From an uncultured Saccharospirillaceae bacterium (GTDB lineage: Bacteria > Pseudomonadota > Gammaproteobacteria > Pseudomonadales > Oceanobacteraceae): a stretch of DNA of 64,000 nucleotides. Under the pieces are notes generated by a model that saw only the letters and a list, made by a program, of their open reading frames with translations, made no database searches and was not told the origin of the DNA. The position numbers and the translations under genes are program-made. Positions within the stretch are counted from its first letter, which is position 1. Every line of letters begins with the position of its first letter. The DNA is taken from assembly GCA_947499545.1 (NCBI GenBank), contig CANMOZ010000002.1, positions 277,018-341,017 on the forward strand, given 5' to 3'. Below are positions 56,419-64,000 of the stretch, piece after piece.

Positions 56419-56562
56419 TTGCAAATAATTGGAATTAGTGTAGCTTACGAAACCACCGCAGAGGCTTTTGAGCAAGCTTCTGTTTATCATATGGATATAG
56501 AATCTAGTGTAAGGAAGCACGCTAATGAAATATTTAACACTTTACTGCTCAATAATCATTAG
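56419..56562 (+). CDS. Possible 47-residue small protein or translational leader
   Basis: TTG at 56419 with AGGAG nine bases upstream opens a frame beginning QIIGISVAYETTAEAFEQAS, ending at TAG 56560. It overlaps the first 38 bases of the exported-protein gene. It could be a leader that couples translation, or a relic of a larger gene. Not recognised. Confidence 0.25.
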   Translation: MQIIGISVAYETTAEAFEQASVYHMDIESSVRKHANEIFNTLLLNNH

Positions 56563-57370
56563 CTTCTCTTCAATGACACTGTTTGCCAGTAGTCATAACA
56601 GAAATACTGACATAGAAGTAGGTGAAATAGGAACTACAGAAAGTAACACTCATGTCATGCACACTAATAATGCCAACTCAACCGCGTATTGTCAGACAGT
56701 ATTTGGTAATCCCCCTCTAAACTTCACTGTTTGGTCTGATATACCAAAGAGAAAAAACCAAGAAGCAGAGACGCTTGCTCTTGAATCAAGTAAATCTTTT
56801 TATGCAACAGAATTAGACTATCAACAGAGCTTAAATGACCTTCGTCGAATTCGAAATAACTATAGTGAAGATCGATTCACACAAGTGACTGCTACGCCTT
56901 GTTCAAATCTATCTAGCTTCATGATTCATTTTGATGATACAGCGATTGAAGAATTTAGGGCAGGTAATTATTGGCCTTGGGATGGACTTAACAAGAAATT
57001 TGGATTAGCTTCCGCAGAAGAAATTGGCTCTCTTCAGCTTGTTATAGCAAGGTTTAAACGCCGTTATTTTATATCAACGCTTATAGACCAATATGAAGAA
57101 GCTGCTCTTCCAGGCATTTTAAGCATCTCCAGCAACTCATTTTATGGAGCATCTGGTGACGTATGCAAAGAAAATAGAGCAGATTCAAAACGTATTTATA
57201 TTTTTTATAAAGGATCCGGAGATTGCCCTGCAGGCTGCATGTATAAATCCTATTCAGGCTATCAAGTTAACCAAGATGATACCATACAACATTTAGGGGT
57301 TTACGCTTTCGATAGCGATGAACCCAGCTGGTTTGCAAACAGCCAACAATGCAGAGCTTTCTTACCCTAA
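56525..57370 (+). CDS. Exported protein of unknown function
   Basis: 281 residues, signal peptide IIISFSSMTLFASS. The mature part has eight or more Cys in pairs (AYCQTVFG, TPCSNLSS, GDVCKEN, GDCPAGCMY, SQQCRAF), suggesting disulphides, and aromatic motifs NYWPWDGLN and SGYQVNQDD. No family recognised. Start ATG sits after AGTGTAAGGAAG. AT-rich, in the accessory zone, probably acquired. Confidence 0.6.
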   Translation: MKYLTLYCSIIISFSSMTLFASSHNRNTDIEVGEIGTTESNTHVMHTNNANSTAYCQTVFGNPPLNFTVWSDIPKRKNQEAETLALESSKSFYATELDYQQSLNDLRRIRNNYSEDRFTQVTATPCSNLSSFMIHFDDTAIEEFRAGNYWPWDGLNKKFGLASAEEIGSLQLVIARFKRRYFISTLIDQYEEAALPGILSISSNSFYGASGDVCKENRADSKRIYIFYKGSGDCPAGCMYKSYSGYQVNQDDTIQHLGVYAFDSDEPSWFANSQQCRAFLP

Positions 57371-57381
57371 ATAGCTCTATT

Positions 57382-57493
57382 GTAAGCGATCAATTTCGGG
57401 TAGGTTATTCACATTCACTTGGATGATTATGAAGCTCTACTACCTTGGGAAATCACACCAAAACAGTGGCTTCTGGTTGGGTTGATCGCTTGT
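57382..57493 (+). mobile_element. IS66-derived miniature element (MITE-like), copy 2
   Basis: About 112 bp from GTAAGCGATCAA to TTGATCGCTTGT. The plus strand still reads LDDYEALLPWEITPKQ, the IS66 TnpC C-terminus. The order TATTCACATTC then CTTGGATGAT is shared with the copy at 1996-2113, in which it is inverted. No transposase. The following 260 bp to 57755 are empty. Confidence 0.65.
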
Positions 57494-57755
57494 GAAACAA
57501 AAGAATCTGCAATTTAGCGAGCGTCCGGGACTGGTCTCGCTATCCTGTCTAATTTTGGTACAACAAATACATCTCCTTCTTTAGAGCTAAGCCGCTGACT
57601 ACCGGCCCTCCGGCCACTTTTAAGACCAACTCTTGCATTTGAAGCCTATTAGTGACCCGCTCCGCCTAGCTAGTACTTGGCGGGGCATTACTTTACTGAA
57701 AGGGGAGTTGCAGAGAATTTCCTACCCCACTTAAAAAGAAAATATACGCCTGTAA

Positions 57756-58502
57756 TCAAGCAAAGACGTCAACGAGTCGCATATCAGCGGCTTCAGGTTT
57801 AATAAAGTCAGCTCCGCGTTCCAAAAACTGGTCTCGTAGAGACTCAAATGAATTAAATTGATGCTTGCTTTCTTGGATGATGAAATCACGTACTCTGATC
57901 ACATCGCGTATATTGTCATAATTAAGATTATAGTGGGCGACTGATCCAGGTTCCTTGTCAAAGCGGAAATCATTGGTGCTAGCTTCAATAACAGCGTTTT
58001 GGAACGTGACAATATTGTCCTTGATAGCAGATTGATCAAAAGCATTGGTTAACACACTGATTTCTAATGATGATAAACTGTCATTCCCTTCGAATATGAC
58101 TATTTCATTATTTCGATCAATGCCTAAATCCCAATCTTTGATGGCAAGCAGTGGGTTGGTCTCAAGCAGTTTATCCATAGTGTTTTGATATGGTTTGACC
58201 AGGTTTCCCATAGGATTAGAGATTTTATGGAATACCTTAAATGCATGATTCATTGCCTCATCAAATTCACTACGGCTCATTGGATCGACATTGTAGGCCA
58301 ACACCCTCATGTTTGGATTTTGACCTGAGTTTGGACCAATTTTGCTTGGTGGTTCAAACTGCATTTCTTTGCGCACTTTTTCCATGGTGGCGTGATCTAC
58401 AACCCCGACCGGCTTTGCGGGTTTTATATCGTTACGGGCTTTATTCAGAAGACTTAAATCAAAAGCCCCACCGGATTTCAAGTTATTTATTTCCAATATC
58501 AA
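57756..58502 (-). CDS. Hypothetical cytosolic protein, 246-248 aa
   Basis: Soluble, no signal or membrane helix. A short flexible N-terminus (LEINNLKSGGAFDLSLLNKARNDIKPAKP) precedes an ordered domain: NMRVLAYNVDPMSRSEFDEAMNHAFKVFHKI, LAIKDWDLGIDRNNEIVIFEGND, ESKHQFNSFESLRDQFLERGADFIKP. Starts are TTG 58502 or TTG 58496; AAGGTGAG fits the latter better. No family recognised. The N-terminus would not exclude secretion, but there is no direct sign of it. Confidence 0.55.
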   Translation of the reverse strand: MILEINNLKSGGAFDLSLLNKARNDIKPAKPVGVVDHATMEKVRKEMQFEPPSKIGPNSGQNPNMRVLAYNVDPMSRSEFDEAMNHAFKVFHKISNPMGNLVKPYQNTMDKLLETNPLLAIKDWDLGIDRNNEIVIFEGNDSLSSLEISVLTNAFDQSAIKDNIVTFQNAVIEASTNDFRFDKEPGSVAHYNLNYDNIRDVIRVRDFIIQESKHQFNSFESLRDQFLERGADFIKPEAADMRLVDVFA

Positions 58503-58831
58503 CTCACCTTAAGGAATAAACCTTAGCCGTTTGGAGTTATCGGCTCACTGTTGCATTCCTTTAAAAAGTGAAAATCGAGCAGCCTTTCAACTGTTAACCA
58601 AGGTAAAGAATTTCATAAACTTTTTTGCCTTCTAAGGCATTCAATGACATTGAAAATGACTAAACCCACCAATTGTAATAATAGCTAAATTAATGGTTAT
58701 ATATACATAGATAAAAAGGCGGGTATATATACAGTTTTGAGGGTGAAAACCTCGAAAAACTTCTTTGTTTTGAGTTGTCAATAAAACGTTGGTTTAATTT
58801 ACTTTTTTTGAAAGTTAAAGGGCTCTTTCTT
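58503..58831. other. AT-rich intergenic stretch, 329 bp
   Basis: Strongly AT-rich, no gene. Contains TATATATACAT- and TATATATACAG-like repeats (58697-58736) that could be promoters for the minus-strand gene starting at 58502. Nothing firm. Confidence 0.4.
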
Positions 58832-59746
58832 TTAGATAGGCACATCTTTTCCAGCTAGTAGGGCATCAATGACATCTTCAAATTGAGTTTCGTACTCGAA
58901 AACCATATCCCGTATGATTCGTCTACCATCGTATACCCGTCCTATCGTTTTTGGTAATTGCCAGCCCGCTTTCTTGTAAGCAGATTCAGCATCAGGGTAC
59001 AGCTCTTGAACAACAGAAGCTGCATCCTGCTTGAGACGACCAAGTTGATGTTTGCTGAAAGGGGTTGGTGCTGAAACGACATAAAGCCCGAAATTTAGAT
59101 CATGCACTTGTTCAAGTGCAGCAACGTGGGCGTGGGCTATATCATGAACACTTGCTCGTCGGTACAGAAGCTCATTGGATTTGATGTTTGCTGACGATAA
59201 ACAGGTTAGTGCATTATCCGCCCCTTTGAAGAATCGGGATGTTCTTAGAATAATGACATCAAGGCCATAGTTAGTATGAAACTGCCTGCATAATCCTTCA
59301 GCTTCGAGCTTGGTATCCCCGTAGACATTTCTTGGTTTCAAGGGGTCAGTATCTTCATCTAACCATACAGCTTCCTCTAAGAGCCCATTACTGACTTCTT
59401 GGCTGATCATGAGAGAGGTTGTTGAAGTGAATACAAAGCGTGTGTCAGTTCGCTTTCTAGCTTCCTCTAGAAGATTTAATGTGCCTGAAACGTTGACTTC
59501 AAAAAAGGAACGAGTTGGAAAATGAGCGATATCCGGCTTGTGCAGAGCAGCCGTGTGAATGATGCCGTCAAAGTTGTGCTTCGCAAACAAGCTCTGGACG
59601 AAATGTTTATCTGTAATGCTCCCTACAACATCGGTCCATCGTGATGCAACAATGTCTAGGCCAATAGGTGTATGACCGATCTTACTTAAATGAATAACTA
59701 AGTGTCGGCCTAACCAACCCGACGACCCAGTGATAAGCACCTTCAT
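58832..59746 (-). CDS. NAD-dependent epimerase/dehydratase (extended SDR)
   Basis: 304 residues. NAD loop TGSSGWLGRHL, active Thr/Ser in FTSTTSLM, catalytic YGDTK (YxxxK), IILRTSRFF. Resembles UDP-glucose 4-epimerase relatives, but no neighbouring sugar genes indicate a substrate. Starts at ATG 59746 near a degenerate repeat (GCTTCGTTGCAAT, 59761). Confidence 0.8.
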   Translation of the reverse strand: MKVLITGSSGWLGRHLVIHLSKIGHTPIGLDIVASRWTDVVGSITDKHFVQSLFAKHNFDGIIHTAALHKPDIAHFPTRSFFEVNVSGTLNLLEEARKRTDTRFVFTSTTSLMISQEVSNGLLEEAVWLDEDTDPLKPRNVYGDTKLEAEGLCRQFHTNYGLDVIILRTSRFFKGADNALTCLSSANIKSNELLYRRASVHDIAHAHVAALEQVHDLNFGLYVVSAPTPFSKHQLGRLKQDAASVVQELYPDAESAYKKAGWQLPKTIGRVYDGRRIIRDMVFEYETQFEDVIDALLAGKDVPI

Positions 59747-59846
59747 TAAGTCGTTCTTCAGCTTCGTTGCAATGTTTCGCCACTCAAGCAGCCTACGCGA
59801 AAACTTCCTTGAGTAGTACTCATGTCCGACAATCCTTAGGTTATTA

Positions 59847-59875
59847 GGGCTCGTAGAATTTTTGCAACGGAGCCC
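59847..59875 (-). repeat. Terminal-repeat-like palindrome, copy D
   Basis: On the minus strand GGGCTCCGTTGCAAAAATTC followed by TACGAGCCC. It faces copy C (56064), so the two could be the ends of one 3.8-kb unit, though no target-site duplication is apparent. Followed by TTTTC, it could act as a terminator on the plus strand. Confidence 0.65.
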
Positions 59876-59996
59876 TTTTCACAGCTTAGATCAAGTGCCA
59901 TGCAGTTCAGATTTGCACACAGATAGTGAACAATTATTTAAGCAAGTACAATTACATCTCAAGGTATATAGATGTAGTAGAGAAAGGATATCTTTA

Positions 59997-61199
59997 ATGG
60001 AAAATCAGTCAAACAACATATCTGACTTAGTTGGCTCAGACGCAGGCATAAAATACGAAAAACTAACTGAGCGCCCTGTATTTGGAGCTTATCTTGGCTT
60101 TCATCACATAGAGCTTTGGGTGTCAAATGCTTATCAATCAGCCATGTTTTACAGCACACACTTAGGGTTTAAAATCATTGCCTATTCGGGATTAGAGACA
60201 GGAAATCAAGCTTATACTGCTCATGTGTTAAGGGCAGGGCAGACCACTTTGGTTGTTAAATCTCCCTTGAAACCGGGATCTTCTGCAATGACACGGTTTA
60301 TCGCTGAGCATGGGGATGGAGTGAGAGATGTAGCCTTTACGGTTGAAGATGTAGCAGCCACCTTTCAGCACGCTTGCAATAATGGAGCAAAAATAGTACA
60401 GCCACCAACTTCCTTAAAAGATGATAATGGGGAAGTGCTTATTGCAACTATTGAGGCTTATGGCAGTACGGTGCACAGCTTTATTCAACGAAACCGATAT
60501 CAAGGTGTTTTTCTTCCAGGGTACTCTGTAACAGAGCATGTTCTGGTTAATGATTTTGCTGATCAACTACCCCACACCTATATAGGCCGAGTAGATCACG
60601 TTGTTGCAAACCAGCCTCAGGGGCAAATGAATACAGTGGTCGACTTTTATATTGAGTCTCTAGGTTTTCGACGCTTTTGGTCGGTAGATGACAAGCTGTT
60701 GCAAACGGGTACTTCGGGTCTTCATTCAATCGTTGTTTGTGACTACGACGAACGAATTAAAATCCCAGTCAACCAACCCTCAGTCGAATTAAAAGGACGA
60801 TCACAAACACAAGAATTTATCGATTTTCATGGAGCTGGAGGTATTCAGCATGTGGCTATTTGTGTAGAAAACCTAGCCAAAACAGTTATAGCATTGAAAC
60901 AACGTGGATGCCATGTTCTACCTGTACCAAAGGAGTACTATGATGGACTTGCACCTATATTATCTGAAATCAATCTGGATCTGGGAATAAGTCTCGATAC
61001 AATGCGAGAACTGGATATAGTGGTCGACTACGATGACCAAGGGTTTATCCTACAAATATTTACTAAGCCCCTAGAAAGCAGACCGACACTATTTTTTGAG
61101 TTTATGCAAAGAAATAATCACGATGGGTTCGGTGCGGGCAACTTCAAATCTTTATTCAGCGCTATAGAAGCTCAGCAAAAGTTAAGGGGAACACTGTAG
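59997..61199 (+). CDS. 4-hydroxyphenylpyruvate dioxygenase-like protein
   Basis: 400 residues from ATG 59997 (AAAGGA upstream; the frame is open further back without a good start). Two VOC-fold halves: GFHHIELWVSNAYQSAMFYSTHLGF near residue 35 and RVDHVVANQPQGQMNTVVDFYIESLGF near 195. Iron ligands are His in VDHVV and GIQHVAI and Glu in FFEFMQR. The end, GFGAGNFKSLFSAIE, is typical of the HPPD family. HPPD turns 4-hydroxyphenylpyruvate into homogentisate; the near-identical hydroxymandelate synthase cannot be excluded. No other tyrosine-catabolism gene is nearby, so pigment (pyomelanin) or secondary-metabolite use is possible. Confidence 0.85.
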   Translation: MENQSNNISDLVGSDAGIKYEKLTERPVFGAYLGFHHIELWVSNAYQSAMFYSTHLGFKIIAYSGLETGNQAYTAHVLRAGQTTLVVKSPLKPGSSAMTRFIAEHGDGVRDVAFTVEDVAATFQHACNNGAKIVQPPTSLKDDNGEVLIATIEAYGSTVHSFIQRNRYQGVFLPGYSVTEHVLVNDFADQLPHTYIGRVDHVVANQPQGQMNTVVDFYIESLGFRRFWSVDDKLLQTGTSGLHSIVVCDYDERIKIPVNQPSVELKGRSQTQEFIDFHGAGGIQHVAICVENLAKTVIALKQRGCHVLPVPKEYYDGLAPILSEINLDLGISLDTMRELDIVVDYDDQGFILQIFTKPLESRPTLFFEFMQRNNHDGFGAGNFKSLFSAIEAQQKLRGTL

Positions 61200-61212
61200 A
61201 TGGGCTCTATTC

Positions 61213-61240
61213 GGCTCCGTTGCAAAAAGTTCTACGGAGC
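61213..61240 (+). repeat. Terminal-repeat-like palindrome, copy E
   Basis: GGCTCCGTTGCAAAAAG, TTC, TACGGAGC: a clear hairpin (GCTCCGT/ACGGAGC). Fourteen bases after the dioxygenase stop; copy F at 61828 faces it. Confidence 0.7.
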
Positions 61241-61390
61241 AAAATTGGACTGGACTTTTAGGTGTCAATAAAACGTTCGTTTTGTGTGGCTCATGAGTAA
61301 AAATTAAGCACTGTGATTAGGCTGTACCCTTTCTAACCATTAGCTACAGTCAGACATTATCAAAATTTTTGCTTCTAAAGGGCATGTCTA

Positions 61391-61708
61391 TTGAAGGGTG
61401 TTTGTTTAATATCAGACACTTTGCGTTCAGGAGCTATCTTGAAAGAATCATCTTTGGATCTTATGTCCATACTAAATGCAGAAGGTCCCTATGAGCTTCA
61501 GTTGAGTGGTCAATCAAAGCCAATCATTATCAAATCTGTAAAAGGGAGTTGCGTCGCGCCAAATGGTGAGCTTTTTCTTATGGTAAGTCACCCTGTTCAT
61601 GATAGACCAACCATGCTCATCCCTCTCTCTAGTATTCGGTATATATCTGTGCCTAGAACACATTCTGAGTTGTTGAAATCCATTGAGAAACTTTCTAAAA
61701 GCGCTTGA
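61391..61708 (+). CDS. Small hypothetical protein
   Basis: 105 residues from TTG 61391, or 81 from ATG 61463. The core, YELQLSGQSKPIIIKSVKGSC, LFLMVSHPVHDRPTMLIPLSSIRYISV, has alternating strands as in small beta-barrel RNA- or nucleotide-binding folds, but no family is evident. It lies between two facing repeats (E and F). Confidence 0.45.
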   Translation: MKGVCLISDTLRSGAILKESSLDLMSILNAEGPYELQLSGQSKPIIIKSVKGSCVAPNGELFLMVSHPVHDRPTMLIPLSSIRYISVPRTHSELLKSIEKLSKSA

Positions 61709-62023
61709 TAAAACTATATAATGGCGGTAACACTATACAGTCAAATCGTAAAAGCGCCTGTTGGCACTGACCTTCCCCCCCCTCTTTCTAGACCAGCCAA
61801 GACTTGGTAGTGTTCTCCCCCATATGAGGCCCCGTAGAGCGTTTGTAACGGAGCTCCCTGTTTCCCGCTATCCCTATCTCATACGTGGTCGAAATACGCA
61901 TAACATACTCATTAGTGATCTGCTTCACATTTCCAAATGAAACAATAAAGATTTAAGTGAAACTAATGTTTGGGGCTCATGAGAGTTCCAAAATAACTTC
62001 ATTGATAAGACAAGGATGGTTAT
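61709..62023. other. Non-coding stretch with repeat copy F
   Basis: No gene. Contains the inverted repeat copy at 61828-61858 and the leader of the next gene (AAGGATGG ahead of ATG 62024). Confidence 0.5.
61828..61858 (-). repeat. Terminal-repeat-like palindrome, copy F
   Basis: On the minus strand GAGCTCCGTTACAAACG followed by CTACGGGGCC. More diverged than the others; faces copy E. Confidence 0.5.
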
Positions 62024-62758
62024 ATGAGCATTAAAACTGTTTCAAGAAATCTACTTTTTGGGGCTTTGTTGGCTGCCAGCACTCAACAAGCAATTGCGGT
62101 GAATGTAATTGCTGAAGTTAGTTTGAACGAACGTCTTTATCCTTCAGCAACGAATATTTTTAGCACTACAGTAGATCTGGATAGTGCACAAGATATTACC
62201 GCCGTTGGATTGTTGACGGATTGGTGGCAGAAAAGACCAACCGAGGTGAGGGTATATGACAATAGCACAGGAACGAAAGGCTCGTTATTGGGAAGCACTG
62301 AGTTTTTTTCATACGACAATTCCATATGCGGAAGTGACTATAGCTCTACGTGTAAATATCCCGACAATTCCGTTGGTCGATTAATGGTCGATGTTTCGGG
62401 GACTGTCTCCTCTGTCGTGGTAGAGGCCCATGGGCTGTTAAGTTCAGCCAATGGATTTGCTCAAATTAACGGGGTTCAGGTATTAAATGGCACGAGTAGT
62501 ACATCGAATGCTAGTGACTCATTGCTTGCCATTATTGCAGTATTGGAAAATGAAGAGTTACAGTCGATTTCGGGTACTTCTGCTTATGTAAACTCTGTAG
62601 ATGTGGGGGTCAACTCTGACTTTTCAAAATACTTGATTGATGTGAATTATCAGATCATTGACTCCCCAACAAAACGTTGTATTCGTTCAGAAGTTGACTA
62701 CCAAGATTATCCTACAGGTAACGCCAAATCTGCAGAAGTTACCGGGACTGATTGCTAG
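62024..62758 (+). CDS. Exported protein of unknown function
   Basis: 244 residues, signal peptide NLLFGALLAASTQQAIA. The mature protein is beta-rich (VNVIAEVSLNERLYPSA, GRLMVDVSGTVSSVVVEAHGLL) with Cys pairs (CGSDYSSTC; CIRSEV to a C-terminal Cys). Asn/Ser/Thr-rich, typical of a secreted surface protein. No family recognised. Well isolated, with its own terminator. Confidence 0.65.
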   Translation: MSIKTVSRNLLFGALLAASTQQAIAVNVIAEVSLNERLYPSATNIFSTTVDLDSAQDITAVGLLTDWWQKRPTEVRVYDNSTGTKGSLLGSTEFFSYDNSICGSDYSSTCKYPDNSVGRLMVDVSGTVSSVVVEAHGLLSSANGFAQINGVQVLNGTSSTSNASDSLLAIIAVLENEELQSISGTSAYVNSVDVGVNSDFSKYLIDVNYQIIDSPTKRCIRSEVDYQDYPTGNAKSAEVTGTDC

Positions 62759-62767
62759 TAAAAAAAT

Positions 62768-62804
62768 ACCATAAAGAGCGTAAAGGAGCTGCGCTCTTTA
62801 TGGT
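62768..62804. terminator. Terminator hairpin after exported protein
   Basis: A perfect 13-bp stem, ACCATAAAGAGCG / CGCTCTTTATGGT, 11-base loop. No T run on the plus strand beyond the stem. Confidence 0.7.
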
Positions 62805-62880
62805 GAATCTAATGGTGTGGTAAAGCTAAATGGGTTAGTTAAACAGAAGACGAGGGTTTCTCCCTCTAGTATGAAAAGAG

Positions 62881-62902
62881 GACCCTGCAAAAACGCAGGG
62901 TC
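62881..62902. terminator. Second hairpin
   Basis: GACCCTGC / GCAGGGTC, loop AAAAAC. No T tract; may be a relic of a terminator or part of an element end. Confidence 0.4.
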
Positions 62903-62987
62903 AAACCGTGATTAGCTTGCTTGATAAGAGAGATGTGAACCACAGAGATCGGGATAACTCTGCTTCACAGTCATCACGGATGACAAT

Positions 62988-63006
62988 AATAATGATAATC
63001 ATTCCC
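62988..63006. promoter_or_regulatory. Fur-box-like site
   Basis: AATAATGATAATCATTCCC matches 16 of 19 positions of the Fur consensus, including the whole core TGATAATCA. No intact iron gene lies within 300 bases on either side. The stretch 62903-63276 otherwise holds only repeat copy G. Confidence 0.6.
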
Positions 63007-63121
63007 ATCAAAAAGTCAAGGCCCTCTAATAAATGGTCATACGGCGCCGACGAATCATACGATCGTGAGTTAGTAGTCACCCAGTGAACGGTTTCTTTGA
63101 TATTTCAATACCTGGAAAGTC

Positions 63122-63150
63122 GGCTTCGTTGCAAAAAGGCTACTGAGCCT
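63122..63150 (+). repeat. Terminal-repeat-like palindrome, copy G
   Basis: GGCTTCGTTGCAAAAAGG followed by CTACTGAGCCT. Lies between the Fur-box-like site and the resolvase. Confidence 0.6.
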
Positions 63151-63282
63151 CCTAGAATTGTTGATTTGGGCTGTACCCTAACTTGACACTCTTGCACCCC
63201 ATCAAAATGAGTCAGTTTAGACTCTATTTTTGGATTTATTGACAGCTGTTGATCAGAGTCTTAAAGTCTATCCTGACACTTT

Positions 63283-63834
63283 GGCTACATTCGCGTCAGC
63301 ACCTTCGACCAAAATATTGATCGGCAATTAGAAGGTGTTGAACTTGATAAAGTATTCATTGATAAAGCCTCTGGCAAAGATCGTCATCGAGAACAACTTC
63401 AAATCTTGATCGATTACGCTCGCGAAGGCGATCAGGTGTTTGTGCATTCGATGGATCGCTTAGCACGAAATCTTGAAGACCTTAAAAGTTTGGTGAAAGA
63501 CTTCACCGATCAAAACATCAAAGTGCATTTCCTCAAAGAAGGTTTGACGTTCACTGGAGACGATTCGCCCGTTTCGAATCTGATGTTATCGATTATGGGT
63601 GCTGTGGCTGAATTCGAACGATCGCTCATTAAGGAGCGCCAACGAGAGGGGATTGCCCAGGCCAAGAAGAAAGGTCTCTATAAAGGAAGAAAGAAAGCCC
63701 TATCTCAAGATCAACTCGCCTTGCTTCTCCAGAGAGTCGAATCCGGAGAAGCCAAAACCCAGATAGCTGAGGACTTGGGCATCAGTCGTGAGACATTGTA
63801 CAAGTATTTGAAGCTTGAGAAGGTCAGTTCTTAG
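63283..63834 (+). CDS. Serine recombinase / resolvase (Tn3 TnpR-like) lacking a clear start
   Basis: About 184 residues. Catalytic domain GYIRVSTFDQNIDRQLEGV with the nucleophile Ser, then DRLARNLEDLKSLV, LTFTGDDSPVSNLMLSIMGAVAEFERSLI, and a C-terminal helix-turn-helix (TQIAEDLGISRETLYKYLK). A TGA stop lies three codons before GYIRVS and no ATG, GTG or TTG is in frame between them, so the initiation codon has been lost. A TTG at 63406 would drop the catalytic Ser. It resolves cointegrates or inverts DNA; no transposase or clear res site is seen before the window ends. The final 166 bases contain TGACCTGCCCCC, which may be an IS3-family end. Confidence 0.7.
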   Translation, partial: GYIRVSTFDQNIDRQLEGVELDKVFIDKASGKDRHREQLQILIDYAREGDQVFVHSMDRLARNLEDLKSLVKDFTDQNIKVHFLKEGLTFTGDDSPVSNLMLSIMGAVAEFERSLIKERQREGIAQAKKKGLYKGRKKALSQDQLALLLQRVESGEAKTQIAEDLGISRETLYKYLKLEKVSS

Positions 63835-64000
63835 GGCTGAGTTTTATTAGATAGAGCCAAGCTGCCGTACTTTTAGTCGAAGCAAACCCAAAATTTGTAA
63901 CGGGACCAAAGGATGGGCTCGTATTGACCTGCCCCCAAACACTAGTCCAATGGCAACTTAGTAGTGCTCGTTAATTCCAATGGTTTTGTTCTCGTAAGCA

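Noticed and set aside
56064-59875. Intact composite transposon between copies C and D
   Set aside because: Ends face each other, but there is no transposase inside and no matching target duplication next to the two ends.
61213-61240. Integron attC site
   Set aside because: The hairpins separate single genes, but they lack the GTTRRRY and RYYYAAC core sites and no integrase is present.
1-64000. CRISPR arrays, tRNA or rRNA genes
   Set aside because: No regularly spaced direct repeats and no tRNA or rRNA signature seen by eye on either strand; a tRNAscan/Infernal run would settle it.

Overview
The window looks like a gammaproteobacterial chromosome of moderate GC, probably a marine lineage near Oceanospirillales/Pseudomonadales. 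This rests on gene order and protein families: sthA, putP, tesA/ybbAB, ptp-murB-rne, rluC-gph-sppA-yceD-rpmF-plsX-fabDG-acpP-fabF-pabC-mltG-tmk-holB-pilZ, an apbE-nqrM pair (Na+-NQR maturation), and a GlyGly-CTERM protease. No species is assigned.

Left edge (1-7.8 kb): the end of a chemoreceptor gene, then a degraded mobile zone. It holds an IS66-derived miniature element, an exported beta-rich protein gene split by a frameshift at a G8 tract, a broken IS66 transposase, several small palindromic repeats, a polytopic GT-C-like membrane protein gene and about 1.3 kb with no convincing gene. From 7.8 to 25.2 kb are mostly housekeeping and envelope genes: PilZ-like protein, YigZ, RlmG, a DUF4062-like protein, a trypsin-like GlyGly-CTERM protease, YbbA/YbbP with TesA, an EEP-family phosphatase/nuclease, ApbE/NqrM, SthA, a DUF416 protein, PutP and lipoproteins.

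Centre (25.4-38.3 kb): a compact Ysc/Psc-type type III secretion operon on the minus strand. An ExsA/VirF-like AraC activator is followed by sctB-like chaperone, sctC, D, E, F, G, H, I, J, K and L, with almost every junction overlapping or only a few bases apart. Export ATPase, C-ring, export-gate and translocator genes are not in the window. Divergent from the activator is a 1082-residue protein with no family I recognise. It has a disordered polar N-terminus and three glycine-rich, beta-prone segments, and is the best candidate for a new effector. A degenerate LytM/EnvC-like gene follows it.

Right core (38.5-56 kb): low-molecular-weight phosphatase, murB, rne (divergent), rluC, and the conserved fatty-acid-synthesis cluster, including the small gene rpmF. 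This order ends after pilZ.

Right accessory zone (56-64 kb): isolated genes (exported proteins, an epimerase, an HPPD-like dioxygenase, small hypotheticals and a resolvase) are separated by copies of a 28-31 nt palindrome of consensus GGCTCCGTTGCAAAAA...TACGGAGC. Copies also lie in the left mobile zone. The zone also has a second IS66-derived miniature element and a strong Fur-box-like sequence without an obvious target gene.
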